Origin: Acidobacteriota bacterium
GTDB taxonomy: Bacteria; Acidobacteriota; Terriglobia; Acidiferrales; UBA7541
Length of the DNA stretch: 56,879 nucleotides
Reading direction: 5' to 3'
Assembly: GCA_003223325.1 (NCBI GenBank)
Contig: QHYS01000005.1
Location: 1 to 56,879 of the forward strand
Shown here: positions 45,006-54,110 of the stretch, piece after piece
Layout: each line of letters begins with the position of its first letter
Position numbering within the stretch: position 1 is the stretch's first letter
Program-made: the position numbers and the translations under genes
Notes under the pieces: model-generated
What the model saw: the letters and a program-made list of their open reading frames with translations, nothing else
Told to the model about the DNA's origin: nothing
Database searches by the model: none

Positions 45006-46466
45006 TCAGAGAGTCCCCTGGACCGCGCCGACACTGCGGCGGCGAATCTCGATTCCCAGGCGCTTGATCTTCTGGTTCAAAGTTGACAAGGGGACGTGAA
45101 AGCGCTCGGCCGCTTCGGTCTGGTTCCAGCCAGTCTGCTCCAGCATATCCACGATCACTCGGCGTTCAATCTGCTCCATGATCTCAAAGAGCGAGGGGAC
45201 GGGCTGCCCGGCAGCTGTGCCCTGATTGCCTTGTTTGGCCAGAGAGTTCAGAAGCTCCGAGAGTTGCAACCGCGAATTGCCGAGCATTCCTCTGGTGAGG
45301 ATGGGGTCGGGTAGCAGATCGACGTCGATCTCCTCCTGCGCGGAGAGAACCACGGCGCGCTCGGCGACATTTTCCAGTTCGCGCACGTTTCCGGGCCAAG
45401 GATAGTCCATCAGCAGCTTCATGGCTTGCGGAGTGAATCGCGCCAATGGCCGGTTGTTTTCTTTTGAAAACTGGCGCAGGAAATGGTCGACGAGCAGAGG
45501 GATATCATCCCGGCGCTGACGAAGCGGCGGGAGGTTGAGGGCGATGACGTTGAGGCGGTGGTAGAGATCTTCGCGGAAGCGGCCATCACGCACGAGACCC
45601 AGCAGGTCGACATTCGACGCGGCCACGATGCGCACATCCACTTTGATATTTTCGGTGCCGCCCAGACGCATGAATTCGCGTTCCTGGATGACCCTCAGCA
45701 GCTTAGCCTGCGTTTCCAAGCCGACGGTGGAAATCTCGTCAAAGAAAATGGTGCCTTGATCGGCCACCTCGAAGAGCCCCTTCTTGGAGGCGACGGCGCT
45801 CGTGAACGCACCCTTTACATGGCCGAAGAGCTGCGATTCGAGAAGGTCAATGGGGATGGAGCCGCTATTGACGGCCACGAAAGGTTTGTCCGCGCGAGCA
45901 GAGCCGGAGTGGATGGCCTTAGCAATAAGTTCCTTCCCGGTTCCGCTTTCACCGACAATCAGAATGGTCGCTCGTGAAGGGGCCACCTGCGCGACCAAAT
46001 CGAGAAGGGAAACGATGCGTTCGCTCTTGCCGATTATGTTCGGGAAGTTGTAACGCTGCTTGAGCGCCCGCTTGAGCTGAACATTTTCTTCCCGCAAACG
46101 CCGCCCCTCGACCGCCGAGGCGACTTGCGCGAGCAGTTCGTCGTTTGACCAAGGTTTGGTGATGTAGTCCTGGGCGCCGCTCTTGAAGGCTTGGCGAGCC
46201 ATGTCAATGGAGCCATAGGCAGTTATGAGCACGATGGGAAGATCGGGATCGCGCTGACGGATATCGCGAAGCAGGTCGAGGCCACTGCGGCCAGGCAGGT
46301 TAACGTCCAGAAGCAGCAGGTCGTAGGGTTCCTGCTCCAAGTGGGCAAGACCAGATTCGCCGGTCTCGGCGGAAGCCACTGCATAGCCTTCGGAGGAAAG
46401 GAGGAGCTCAAGACCTTCGCGAATTTCTGCCTCGTCGTCTATGACCAGGATCGAGCCATTAGGCAT
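45006..46466 (-). CDS. Sigma-54-dependent response regulator (NtrC family)
   Basis: ATG 46466 lies eight bases inside the end of the kinase gene and gives 486 residues; the longer frame upstream is kinase coding sequence. Receiver: ILVIDDEAEIREG, phospho-acceptor Asp54 in LLLDVNLPG, Lys104 in ITKPW. AAA+ domain: Walker A GESGTGKE (172-179), sigma-54 contact loop GAFTSA (219-224, the usual form is GAFTGA), Walker B TIFFDEIS (Asp243, Glu244), then YPWPGNVRELENV. Fis-type helix-turn-helix: QTGWNQTEAAERFHVPLSTL. It is the output partner of the adjacent kinase and should drive sigma-54 promoters. Confidence 0.96.
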   Translation of the reverse strand: MPNGSILVIDDEAEIREGLELLLSSEGYAVASAETGESGLAHLEQEPYDLLLLDVNLPGRSGLDLLRDIRQRDPDLPIVLITAYGSIDMARQAFKSGAQDYITKPWSNDELLAQVASAVEGRRLREENVQLKRALKQRYNFPNIIGKSERIVSLLDLVAQVAPSRATILIVGESGTGKELIAKAIHSGSARADKPFVAVNSGSIPIDLLESQLFGHVKGAFTSAVASKKGLFEVADQGTIFFDEISTVGLETQAKLLRVIQEREFMRLGGTENIKVDVRIVAASNVDLLGLVRDGRFREDLYHRLNVIALNLPPLRQRRDDIPLLVDHFLRQFSKENNRPLARFTPQAMKLLMDYPWPGNVRELENVAERAVVLSAQEEIDVDLLPDPILTRGMLGNSRLQLSELLNSLAKQGNQGTAAGQPVPSLFEIMEQIERRVIVDMLEQTGWNQTEAAERFHVPLSTLNQKIKRLGIEIRRRSVGAVQGTL

Positions 46467-49347
46467 GAACCGCTTTCCTTGCGGCCGGAAACTCCAAGCG
46501 GAAAGAGGTGCCTTTGCCGGGAGTTGAGCGCACCTCGATTTTGCCGGCGTGCTCCTTGATGATGCCATAGCTGACCGAGAGTCCCAAGCCGGTGCCGCGC
46601 CCTGTAGCTTTCGTGGTGAAGAAGGGATCGAAGACGCGCGCGATATTTTCGCGCTGGATGCCGAGGCCCGTGTCTGTGACTTCGATTTCCACATTGCCGT
46701 TGTTAGCGGCGCTGCGTACTTCGAGCATGCCTCCGGAAGGCATGGCGTCTTTGGCATTCAGGAAGAGGTTCAGGAAGACCTGCTGCAAGCGATTGCTCGC
46801 TCCCAGGATGCTGGGCAGATCGTCTTCTAAATCTTTGATAACCTGAACGTTGGCGGCGCGGAAGGGATGAGCCACCAAAGTGAGCGTTTCCTCGATGACT
46901 TGATTCAGATCTACCTCTTTGAATCCCGCACCGCCAGTCCGCGAGAAACTGAGCAAATTATTGACAATTTCGCTGGCCCGGAAGGTTTGCTTGACGATTT
47001 TCTCGGTCAATTTGTGGCGTGGATCGTTCGCGGGCAGCTGTTTGGCGAGCATCTGGATGTAGTTTGAAATCACGGCCAGGGGCGTATTTACTTCGTGGGC
47101 GACGCCGGCGGCCAGCAAGCCAAGGGAAGTGAGTTTTTCGGTCTGGAGCAGCTGCTCTTCGAGCTGCATACGCTGGGTGATGTCGTCGACGAGGATGAGC
47201 CGGCCGTGCCGCTCCGCTGATTTGCCCGCCAACGGAGCAATGGAGACATTCACTACCAGAGTGCGACCGTCCCGATTTCGTAACGGGAACTTATACAGAT
47301 TCGTGACGCGTTCCTCGTCGGAACGTGCCACGATTTCCGCGGCCAGGCCGGCAGGGAGAATCTGCTCGATCGTGCGACCGACGGCATCGGAGCGCCGCAC
47401 GCCGATCAACTGCTCCAGTCGCGTGTTCCAGAACTCGATGCGGCCTTCGAAGTCCACTGCGAGCACTCCGACGCTCATCGATTCGACGATATTCTCCGAG
47501 AAGTCTTTCAGGCGTTCGATCTGCTGCGCCTTTTGCTCGAGCGAGGAATAAAGCTGGGCATTGTCGAGTGCCACGGCCATGTATCCGGCTATCGTAGCGA
47601 CCAACTCGAGGTCCTCGCCGGTTAGGAAATCACCATCAACGGTCTTGCCCAAACCGAGAACGGCGACCGTGCGGTCATGGATGCGGCACGGAACGAAGTA
47701 CGGAAGATCCAGTTGCTCGAGCGTGCTCCGCACTGACTCGTTCTCCTCGCGCGCGCCGCGAGAGGGATCGTAGAAGAGATATCCCCGGGCGAATTCGGGG
47801 CGCTCGGGGGTAAGGAAACTCAAGTCCAGCGCACCAGCCCCTGGTTCGGGAATGAACAAGTCGCGCGAACTGCCCAAGCGATAGAGGCCGGTCTGAGAAG
47901 AATCCTCGAGAAATACAGCTAGGCGATCCACCAACAGAGTTTGCGAGAGGCGATCCATCGCCGAAGCGAGCATGGGTTCGAGGCGCACTTCGTTTGTTAG
48001 GGTGCGCCCGAATTCGATCAGGGTACGCCGGTAGTTCAAGCGGTCACGATAGAAGAAGCGATCGAGGCGGGCTTGGGTCCAGTCACGGAAGGGCTGAAAG
48101 AGGAAAGCCGCAACTACAATGGCAATGATCCCGCCCAGGAACCCGCTCGGCCAAGCTATATGGAACAGCCCGCCGATGACAGCTACGAGGGCAATGTAGA
48201 CGGCCCCTACAGCTCCGGTCGCCGCGGTGTAAGCTAATCCGCGTTTGAAGATGATGTCCACGTCCATCAATCGATAACGCACGATGGCGTAAGCGAAGCA
48301 CAGTGGAATCAGCGCAAGAGAGAGGGCGGACAAATTCATCCACTGGCGCGGGATAGCTCCCAAGGAGAAAGGAAGAATGTAAAGGGCGGCGAAGGGCAAA
48401 ATGCCGGCCAGGGTGCCGCCAGTGACCCATTTCAACTGCTGCCGAAGGACTCCATTGGGCGCCCGCCAATAGCTGTCAAGAAAAATTGCTGCCGCTAACA
48501 GGAAGTAGGCTGCCAGATAGGCCAGTTCCAGTTGATCGAGCGCAATGCGCGCAGGAAAGGAAGGAGCGAAGCCAGCGGCGCCGATGGCTACGTAAATATG
48601 GACCACGAGCAGTAAGATTGCCGGCAAGTAACAACTCAAAACAAGGATGCGGTGAGGGATACGGCGCGCGATGCTTCTTTCCGGGAAGACCAAGGCGAAG
48701 TGGACCAAGAGCGCAGGCGCGACAAGTTGCGCCCCAAGCTTTGCCCAGTACACTTCCCAGTCGAATGAATTCAGCTTACCTGTGTAATGGAACGAGCAAA
48801 GCACAAAGGACGCTAGGCAAAAAATATAGAAGTGGATTGCGCGCGGAGCGTTCCAACGACGGACGAAAATGAACACGCCAATGACCAGATAAAGAACGCC
48901 CACCACGCGGAGATAGTTTTCAATAGACAGAGGCTTAGGAGCGGGCGCAGTTATTACGCTGGTATCGAAACTGCGGTTCTGCCGCCGGATCTGGTAGCGG
49001 GCCTGCGACCATATACCTGATGCCCAGAGCTTCTTGACAACGTCGACCGCGCGCGTCACCGGTTGGCCGTTGATCGAGACGAGCACATCGCCAGATTTCA
49101 TCCCTGCAGCTTCCCCCGGGGATCTGGGCGCCACGAAGATCGCCTGAACACCCTGGTCGCTATCCGACCAGGAAATCCCATCGTCAGGCACATCGAAGGA
49201 AAGGCGCTGCTGGAAGTTAATGATGGCGAAGACAATGGCTGCCATGGTGAGCAGCATGAGAAGAACAGCGCCCACTCGCGACCCGATGTTTTGGCCGTGG
49301 TGAATCATGATGATCGGTTCAGCGGTTCTGGTGGGAAACGGGAGCAC
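46459..49347 (-). CDS. Membrane histidine kinase with PDZ, GAF and PAS domains
   Basis: Up to 962 residues (ATG 49308 would give 949). In order: one membrane helix (~25-45); a PDZ-like domain (~50-125: SPGEAAGMKSGDVLVSINGQ); about eight membrane helices (~145-380); a GAF domain (~440-590: SAMDRLSQTLLVDRLAVFLE); a PAS domain (~610-720: VLAVDFEGRIEFWN); HisKA with His751 in GVAHEVNTPLAVISNY; and an ATPase domain (FLNLFLNAKDAMPSGG, DTGLGI, GRGTGLGLS). An extracytoplasmic PDZ in front of a polytopic sensor suggests detection of protein C-termini or proteolytic products. It sits 133 bases below the barrel gene and overlaps its regulator. Confidence 0.95.
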   Translation of the reverse strand: MLPFPTRTAEPIIMIHHGQNIGSRVGAVLLMLLTMAAIVFAIINFQQRLSFDVPDDGISWSDSDQGVQAIFVAPRSPGEAAGMKSGDVLVSINGQPVTRAVDVVKKLWASGIWSQARYQIRRQNRSFDTSVITAPAPKPLSIENYLRVVGVLYLVIGVFIFVRRWNAPRAIHFYIFCLASFVLCSFHYTGKLNSFDWEVYWAKLGAQLVAPALLVHFALVFPERSIARRIPHRILVLSCYLPAILLLVVHIYVAIGAAGFAPSFPARIALDQLELAYLAAYFLLAAAIFLDSYWRAPNGVLRQQLKWVTGGTLAGILPFAALYILPFSLGAIPRQWMNLSALSLALIPLCFAYAIVRYRLMDVDIIFKRGLAYTAATGAVGAVYIALVAVIGGLFHIAWPSGFLGGIIAIVVAAFLFQPFRDWTQARLDRFFYRDRLNYRRTLIEFGRTLTNEVRLEPMLASAMDRLSQTLLVDRLAVFLEDSSQTGLYRLGSSRDLFIPEPGAGALDLSFLTPERPEFARGYLFYDPSRGAREENESVRSTLEQLDLPYFVPCRIHDRTVAVLGLGKTVDGDFLTGEDLELVATIAGYMAVALDNAQLYSSLEQKAQQIERLKDFSENIVESMSVGVLAVDFEGRIEFWNTRLEQLIGVRRSDAVGRTIEQILPAGLAAEIVARSDEERVTNLYKFPLRNRDGRTLVVNVSIAPLAGKSAERHGRLILVDDITQRMQLEEQLLQTEKLTSLGLLAAGVAHEVNTPLAVISNYIQMLAKQLPANDPRHKLTEKIVKQTFRASEIVNNLLSFSRTGGAGFKEVDLNQVIEETLTLVAHPFRAANVQVIKDLEDDLPSILGASNRLQQVFLNLFLNAKDAMPSGGMLEVRSAANNGNVEIEVTDTGLGIQRENIARVFDPFFTTKATGRGTGLGLSVSYGIIKEHAGKIEVRSTPGKGTSFRLEFPAARKAVHA

Positions 49348-49479
49348 GTTCTATACCGCGGCATGTGGATTTGAGCAGTATTAAGTCCTTTATATCCAGA
49401 GCGATGGCCAAGATGCAAAACGCACTCATGACGCACATACAGTTTCTGGAAGGGAAGTACCTTATTTCGTAGTGCTGAT

Positions 49480-51195
49480 TTAGAACTGGAAACTTACGCC
49501 ACCACGAAACGACCGTTCGACCGGCATCACAAGCATGCGTCCGTCTGGGCTGGTAAGAGACACATAACCCTGTGACAGCATGTTACGGAAATCCGCCATA
49601 GCTTCCCAGCGCCCTGACCGACGGAATGAGGGCAGAGGCTGCCTGATAGAAAGGCTAAGGTTAGGGTCTATGGCCATCGCGGCCTCGTTGTACAGGTCCT
49701 GACGAGTGACAACCGTCCCGTCTATCCACTTATAGCTAGCGGCAAATTGGGTTTTCGATTTAGGAACCTTTCCGGCGACCCTAGCGGCGACGCTATGTCG
49801 GTAGGTGGTCTGCACCATATCTCGCAGGTCTAAAACGGGTAAAGATTGGCCATTGAGAGCCAAGGCGCCAGCCCAAGCATATACCCCGGCCACTTCGAGG
49901 TTATCGGCGAGCTTTTCGCGGTAAACCACGCGAGTGCCCCAGAAGCCGGCAGGTCCACCATCTTGAGCCAATGGCCCAAGCAGGCTCACGGGCGAATTGG
50001 CATCGGACGATCCCGTCACTGTTCCATATACGGCTTGGTGCCTGGAATCATCTCGAAATGCCGCGCTCTCGATCTGACCACGTGCTCCCACACTATGTCG
50101 GACTGCAAATTCCTCGTGCCAACCGCCGCTCAAGACAGGAATGCCATTGCCCCAGATGAGTCTCGGACCTGTCTGTAAAGCGTCGATGGCCGGTTGCTCC
50201 GCAGAAACCTGTGTGCGCAGGCCGTAACCATCCGGATCCGTCTCAACCAGGAAAGCTGCGTCCCAACGAGAAGACAGCCGCATGCCCAAGCGGGTGTGCG
50301 GTCGCAACGAGGAAGTCACCGCGCCAACGTAGCCGCCGGAGAGATATTCGCCTCCATATTCCAGAACAACCTGGTCAGTCAAGACCATTTGTTCGGAGTG
50401 CTCAAACCGCATCGCTCGGATGGATCGACCCGAGTCTCCGAGACGTACTTGACGAACAGTGAGAGTGGTTTCGGGTCCTTCTCCGAATTTGCCAGTGGGT
50501 AGCCAGATGCTTGCCACCGAGCCGCCGAACACTCCGGGAACCGCCTGGTCATAATCGACCTCGCCCGCCATCAGCAGCTCGCCGGCGCTCCCCAAGCTTT
50601 GATCGTAGGAGACGGCAGTGCCCAGTAACTCAGGCAATGCTGACGAAGAACCCGGCCGAACGGAGCCGTTGTTCAACTCCAAACTCATACGGCGCTGATC
50701 GTCCTTCTCATCCCTGGAGCTATTGGCAATGACGACGGTTCCGTCCCGCAGTTGCAGCACGGGACGCGAAGAAGTCGAGGTGCGTAAGACCCATTTCCAG
50801 TCATCCGGCTCAGCAGGCTTAGGTGATTTCCGGCGCAGTTGATCGAGAGAGGCAAAAATGGAGTCAAGTTCGACATGTATCGACGCATTCACACTTGCTC
50901 CGATGCTGATGTGATCTTGAACAGAGGGCATGAATCCCGCGAGAGTGACCTTGACCGAATACAGACCGGGACGAAGCCGCTGGCCAACAAAGATTCCGTT
51001 TTCGTCGGTAAGCAGCTCGATAGCCCGGCCGCCAGCAAATTCTGGCGTCAGCCACACGCTGGCGCCCATTTGGGGGTTACCGGCAGGGTCGGCGACAATC
51101 CCTGTTAGCTTGCCAAAATCGTGGGCGGCAAAGGACGAGCTAGCGGTGAGGAGAAGCCCGAAAATAACGAAAGCCGGAATCCCCAGCAACTTCAA
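49480..51195 (-). CDS. Outer-membrane barrel-like protein with carboxypeptidase-regulatory domain
   Basis: TTG 51195 with GAGG seven bases upstream gives 571 residues and starts right after the stop of the GWxTD gene; the longer frame to 51297 lies inside that gene. A signal peptide (VIFGLLLTASSSFAAHD) precedes a carboxypeptidase-regulatory sandwich (GKLTGIVADPAGNPQMGASV to GLYSVKVTLAGF). The remaining ~440 residues alternate in the manner of beta-strands and end with GGVSFQF, a typical outer-membrane C-terminus with final Phe. There is no plug with a TonB box, unlike the receptors at 8259 and 20881. Its role is unknown. Confidence 0.75.
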   Translation of the reverse strand: MKLLGIPAFVIFGLLLTASSSFAAHDFGKLTGIVADPAGNPQMGASVWLTPEFAGGRAIELLTDENGIFVGQRLRPGLYSVKVTLAGFMPSVQDHISIGASVNASIHVELDSIFASLDQLRRKSPKPAEPDDWKWVLRTSTSSRPVLQLRDGTVVIANSSRDEKDDQRRMSLELNNGSVRPGSSSALPELLGTAVSYDQSLGSAGELLMAGEVDYDQAVPGVFGGSVASIWLPTGKFGEGPETTLTVRQVRLGDSGRSIRAMRFEHSEQMVLTDQVVLEYGGEYLSGGYVGAVTSSLRPHTRLGMRLSSRWDAAFLVETDPDGYGLRTQVSAEQPAIDALQTGPRLIWGNGIPVLSGGWHEEFAVRHSVGARGQIESAAFRDDSRHQAVYGTVTGSSDANSPVSLLGPLAQDGGPAGFWGTRVVYREKLADNLEVAGVYAWAGALALNGQSLPVLDLRDMVQTTYRHSVAARVAGKVPKSKTQFAASYKWIDGTVVTRQDLYNEAAMAIDPNLSLSIRQPLPSFRRSGRWEAMADFRNMLSQGYVSLTSPDGRMLVMPVERSFRGGVSFQF

Positions 51196-51199
51196 CTGA

Positions 51200-52930
51200 T
51201 CACCTCGCGGAAGAGGTTTGCGCCGCAATCTTCTCGTTGGGTGGAGACGTAATCGTAAAGTCTGCCGAACGGGTAATGTTTTGATTGGCGACTGCATCCG
51301 TCGTCTTGATCTCGATGCGATATTTCCCCGGTGTTAGGGTCTGGGCAGGGAGCGATTCCTGCACCGTCATTTGCTCACCGGATTGGTGTAATTGTTCGGA
51401 ACTTTGCACCACGTGCTTGATCGATTGGTCACCCTGGCGGATCTGGATCTCGATGGAGGCACTGTTCTTGTGCGTCTTATCGTCAATCTTGAGATTGTAG
51501 ATCTGGAAGTAAACGCCAATCGGCTGACTGGTGGTGAAACTCTGGTCGAGTTTCGGCCTGACCTTCATCGAGCCGATCACGAACATACCCAGACCGATAT
51601 CCTTGGCAGCCACCGGGGAAATCTCGTCCGCCAAAATCAGTGTGCTGGCTTGCAGCTTGTCATCATCAAAGGGAGGCACGGCAAGGCGGGTGTTTACGAC
51701 GCCGATGTTGTTGCTGGTCGTATCTTTGAGCACGACGTCTAGGCGATACAGGCCGGGACGCAGTGGAACCGCCTTTTGGTAAATCGAGGCCGAGCGCAAC
51801 GAGGCTTGCAACAGCGAATCGGGGAAATCCCGGCGGATGGTATCCTCAAACGTTTGCACGGTCCGACCGCTTAGGGAACTCACGCGAGCAAAGAGGTTGA
51901 GCGTGGCCGAGTGGACTCCGTCCTTGCTCTGGAAGCTCAGCTGGTTATTCGGAATCTGTACCGTTATCGGGACCAGGACCGTGTCGCCGGTAACGCGCAA
52001 AAAATCGAAACGGTACTCGAATTTGATCTGCTCGCGAACAATGCGTGACGATACGACTTCCTCCAAGTCCTTGAATTTTACCGGAGGCGGCTGCCAAATC
52101 TTAGCCTCCAGTTCGAGCCGGCTAAATTCGTCGAGCTTGGAGCTCCGCGCCCCGTACGGCGACGGCGCCATATGTGTTCCATCAGTATTTGTGAAGCGGG
52201 CCGCTTTGGAGGACATTCCCTCCTGTTCGGCGAGAGTCAAGCCGGCGCCAGGCACGTAAAGCAGAGCATCTTTTTCTGATGGGTCAGTAGTCAGGCGGAA
52301 TTCGCCAGTGCCGGTGGGATCGACAAATTCCAACTCCACGTTCTCGCCAATGCCCTCAATATAGTGGTAGGTCCAATCTTCGAAGCCGTACGTCTTCGTT
52401 TGACCGCCTCCCTGATCGAGCGGACGCTCGTAATCCTCTCCCTGCGTGTGGCTTTCGAGCGTGTCGGGCTTGCCGTACATAATATAGATGCGACCGCGAT
52501 CAGTTCTCCAACCGGCAATGCCCGACGCAAAATGCTCGTTGGCATAAGCGATGCGACGATAGTGCTCTTCCTTCACGGGATTATCGACTGAATCCGGATC
52601 AGGATTGCGCCGCTGCCAGAACTCTTCGATGAACTGCTCTCGCTCCTCGTTGGTTTGCAATTCGAGAAAGGCTTTGCGCTCTGCGTCCGTAATAATGTAG
52701 ACGACGTCCTCGCTCAGCCATTTTTTGTAGGGGGTGGCTAATTCCTTAAGGACCTGCTTTTCGTTGGCCTTTCTCCTGTTGTTGTCTTGCTTTTGATCTG
52801 ATTGTTGGCTCGGAGAGGCTTTCTGGGTGACTGGCTGATCCTGCGCCACGGCAGAAATGGCCGAGGAGCCTCCTAGCAGATACAGAGTACTCAGCAAAAT
52901 GAAAAGCCGGAGGTAGTGCGACTTCTTCAT
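51200..52930 (-). CDS. GWxTD-domain secreted protein
   Basis: A 576-residue protein of the GWxTD family, common in Acidobacteriota and relatives and without assigned function. A signal peptide (LRLFILLSTLYLLGGSSAIS) and a Lys/Gln-rich linker precede the domain: YIITDAERKAFLELQTNEER, FIEEFWQRRNPDPDSV and the eponymous IAGWRTDRGRIYIMYGKPD. The C-terminal ~350 residues look like beta-sandwich modules (VLVPITVQIPNNQLSF, GLYRLDVVLKDTTSN, TPGKYRIEIKTTD). It is the first gene of the operon and its stop overlaps the ribosome binding region of the barrel gene. Confidence 0.9.
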   Translation of the reverse strand: MKKSHYLRLFILLSTLYLLGGSSAISAVAQDQPVTQKASPSQQSDQKQDNNRRKANEKQVLKELATPYKKWLSEDVVYIITDAERKAFLELQTNEEREQFIEEFWQRRNPDPDSVDNPVKEEHYRRIAYANEHFASGIAGWRTDRGRIYIMYGKPDTLESHTQGEDYERPLDQGGGQTKTYGFEDWTYHYIEGIGENVELEFVDPTGTGEFRLTTDPSEKDALLYVPGAGLTLAEQEGMSSKAARFTNTDGTHMAPSPYGARSSKLDEFSRLELEAKIWQPPPVKFKDLEEVVSSRIVREQIKFEYRFDFLRVTGDTVLVPITVQIPNNQLSFQSKDGVHSATLNLFARVSSLSGRTVQTFEDTIRRDFPDSLLQASLRSASIYQKAVPLRPGLYRLDVVLKDTTSNNIGVVNTRLAVPPFDDDKLQASTLILADEISPVAAKDIGLGMFVIGSMKVRPKLDQSFTTSQPIGVYFQIYNLKIDDKTHKNSASIEIQIRQGDQSIKHVVQSSEQLHQSGEQMTVQESLPAQTLTPGKYRIEIKTTDAVANQNITRSADFTITSPPNEKIAAQTSSAR

Positions 52931-52960
52931 CGAGTGTGCCTCTTCCTGCGTTGAATTGAA

Positions 52961-52989
52961 ATTCTAGTCCCAGAGTGGGACGGCGTCAA
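52961..52989 (-). promoter_or_regulatory. Strong promoter of the GWxTD operon with a palindrome in the spacer
   Basis: On the minus strand TTGACG (52989-52984) and TAGAAT (52966-52961) are exactly 17 bases apart. The spacer contains the perfect palindrome GTCCCA ctc TGGGAC (52981-52967), a likely operator. The predicted start of transcription lies some 25 bases before the ATG at 52930, which has AGGAAGAGG upstream. Confidence 0.7.
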
Positions 52990-53259
52990 CGAGAGAATCC
53001 CAACCCAACCTCTAGGCTATACTTTAGTCTCTCAGAACATTAACATGGCTATTAGGTTGCCTGATATCACATCGCGACCAAGCTCAGTCAACCTGTTGGC
53101 TAGGGGACGGAGGTCCGGTCCCGGCGTGAAGGACGAATGGGGCAGCCTTTAGTTGAGCTAATCCTGATAGAATAATCCATTCCTGAGGAGATCGAAGAGC
53201 TTTCTGGGTAGGAATTTCGAGGTAACGCCAGCGATGTTCGAATCGACTCCTTTGAGAGC
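52990..53259. other. Divergent intergenic region
   Basis: Together with the promoter to its left this separates the GWxTD operon from the ABC gene. I see no further gene or RNA. Confidence 0.4.
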
Positions 53260-54027
53260 ATGCTAATGGCCATTAGCTCAGCGATTCCCACGTCTCTTCG
53301 CGGCGGGTTCCTAGATCAAGGTCTGGCGATTAAAACCGAGGATCTGACAAAGATTTATGAAATGGGCGCCGAGACGGTCTATGCATTGCGCGGCGTCGAC
53401 GTATCAATCCATCGTGGCGAATACGTTGCTATTATGGGGCCTTCCGGTTCGGGTAAATCCACGCTGATGAACCTGATCGGTTGCCTGGACGCGCCCACCG
53501 CCGGCAAGTATTGGCTTGCGGGCAGGCTGGTAAGCGACCTCGACGAGGATCAATTAGCGCGTATTCGCAATCAAGAGATTGGGTTTATTTTCCAAACGTT
53601 CAATCTTTTGCCCCGGGCTACCGCTCTGCACAATGTGGAATTGCCTCTGATCTATAAGGGCATGCGGGCCGAAGAACGGCTGGAGAGGGCCAAGCGCGCG
53701 CTGGAAGCTGTGGAATTGGGCGATCGCATGGCGCACAAGCCGAGCGAGCTTTCCGGCGGTCAACGACAACGCGTGGCCATCGCACGAGCGCTGGTGAATT
53801 CTCCGTCGATCTTGCTCGCCGACGAGCCTACGGGAAATCTCGACACGCGCACCGGGGAAGAAATCATGGCTCTGTTTGAACGCCTGCACCGGCAGGAAAA
53901 CACCATTATTCTGGTGACGCACGAGCGCGAGATCGCAGAGCACGCCGACAGGATCATCCACCTGCGGGACGGCAAGATTGAATGCGACGAGGCGGTGACG
54001 CACGAGAAGGCGCATCAGCGACTTTAG
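53260..54027 (+). CDS. ABC transporter ATP-binding protein (MacB/LolD type)
   Basis: A 255-residue ATPase of the MacB/LolD/FtsE branch. Walker A is GPSGSGKST, the Q-loop [20 protein letters not shown] is typical of this branch, the signature is [15 protein letters not shown], Walker B plus D-loop is [16 protein letters not shown] and the switch His lies in LVTHERE. The N-terminal ~20 residues before [13 protein letters not shown] are unusual and a shorter start may be used. Such ATPases pair with a permease carrying a large periplasmic domain; none follows here, the next gene being an aminotransferase, so the partner must be elsewhere. Confidence 0.93.
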   Translation: MLMAISSAIPTSLRGGFLDQGLAIKTEDLTKIYEMGAETVYALRGVDVSIHRGEYVAIMGPSGSGKSTLMNLIGCLDAPTAGKYWLAGRLVSDLDEDQLARIRNQEIGFIFQTFNLLPRATALHNVELPLIYKGMRAEERLERAKRALEAVELGDRMAHKPSELSGGQRQRVAIARALVNSPSILLADEPTGNLDTRTGEEIMALFERLHRQENTIILVTHEREIAEHADRIIHLRDGKIECDEAVTHEKAHQRL

Positions 54028-54110
54028 CTCTTCTGGTCTCTGTCCCGTACCGCTAGCCGCGGGCTCCGCGCGGCCATGATATAAATCCTCCGCACTCGCT
54101 TTGCCTATGC

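Noticed and set aside
46467-46757. Extension of the sigma-54 regulator upstream of 46466
   Set aside because: These codons are out-of-frame kinase sequence (ATPase domain); the receiver starts directly after ATG 46466.
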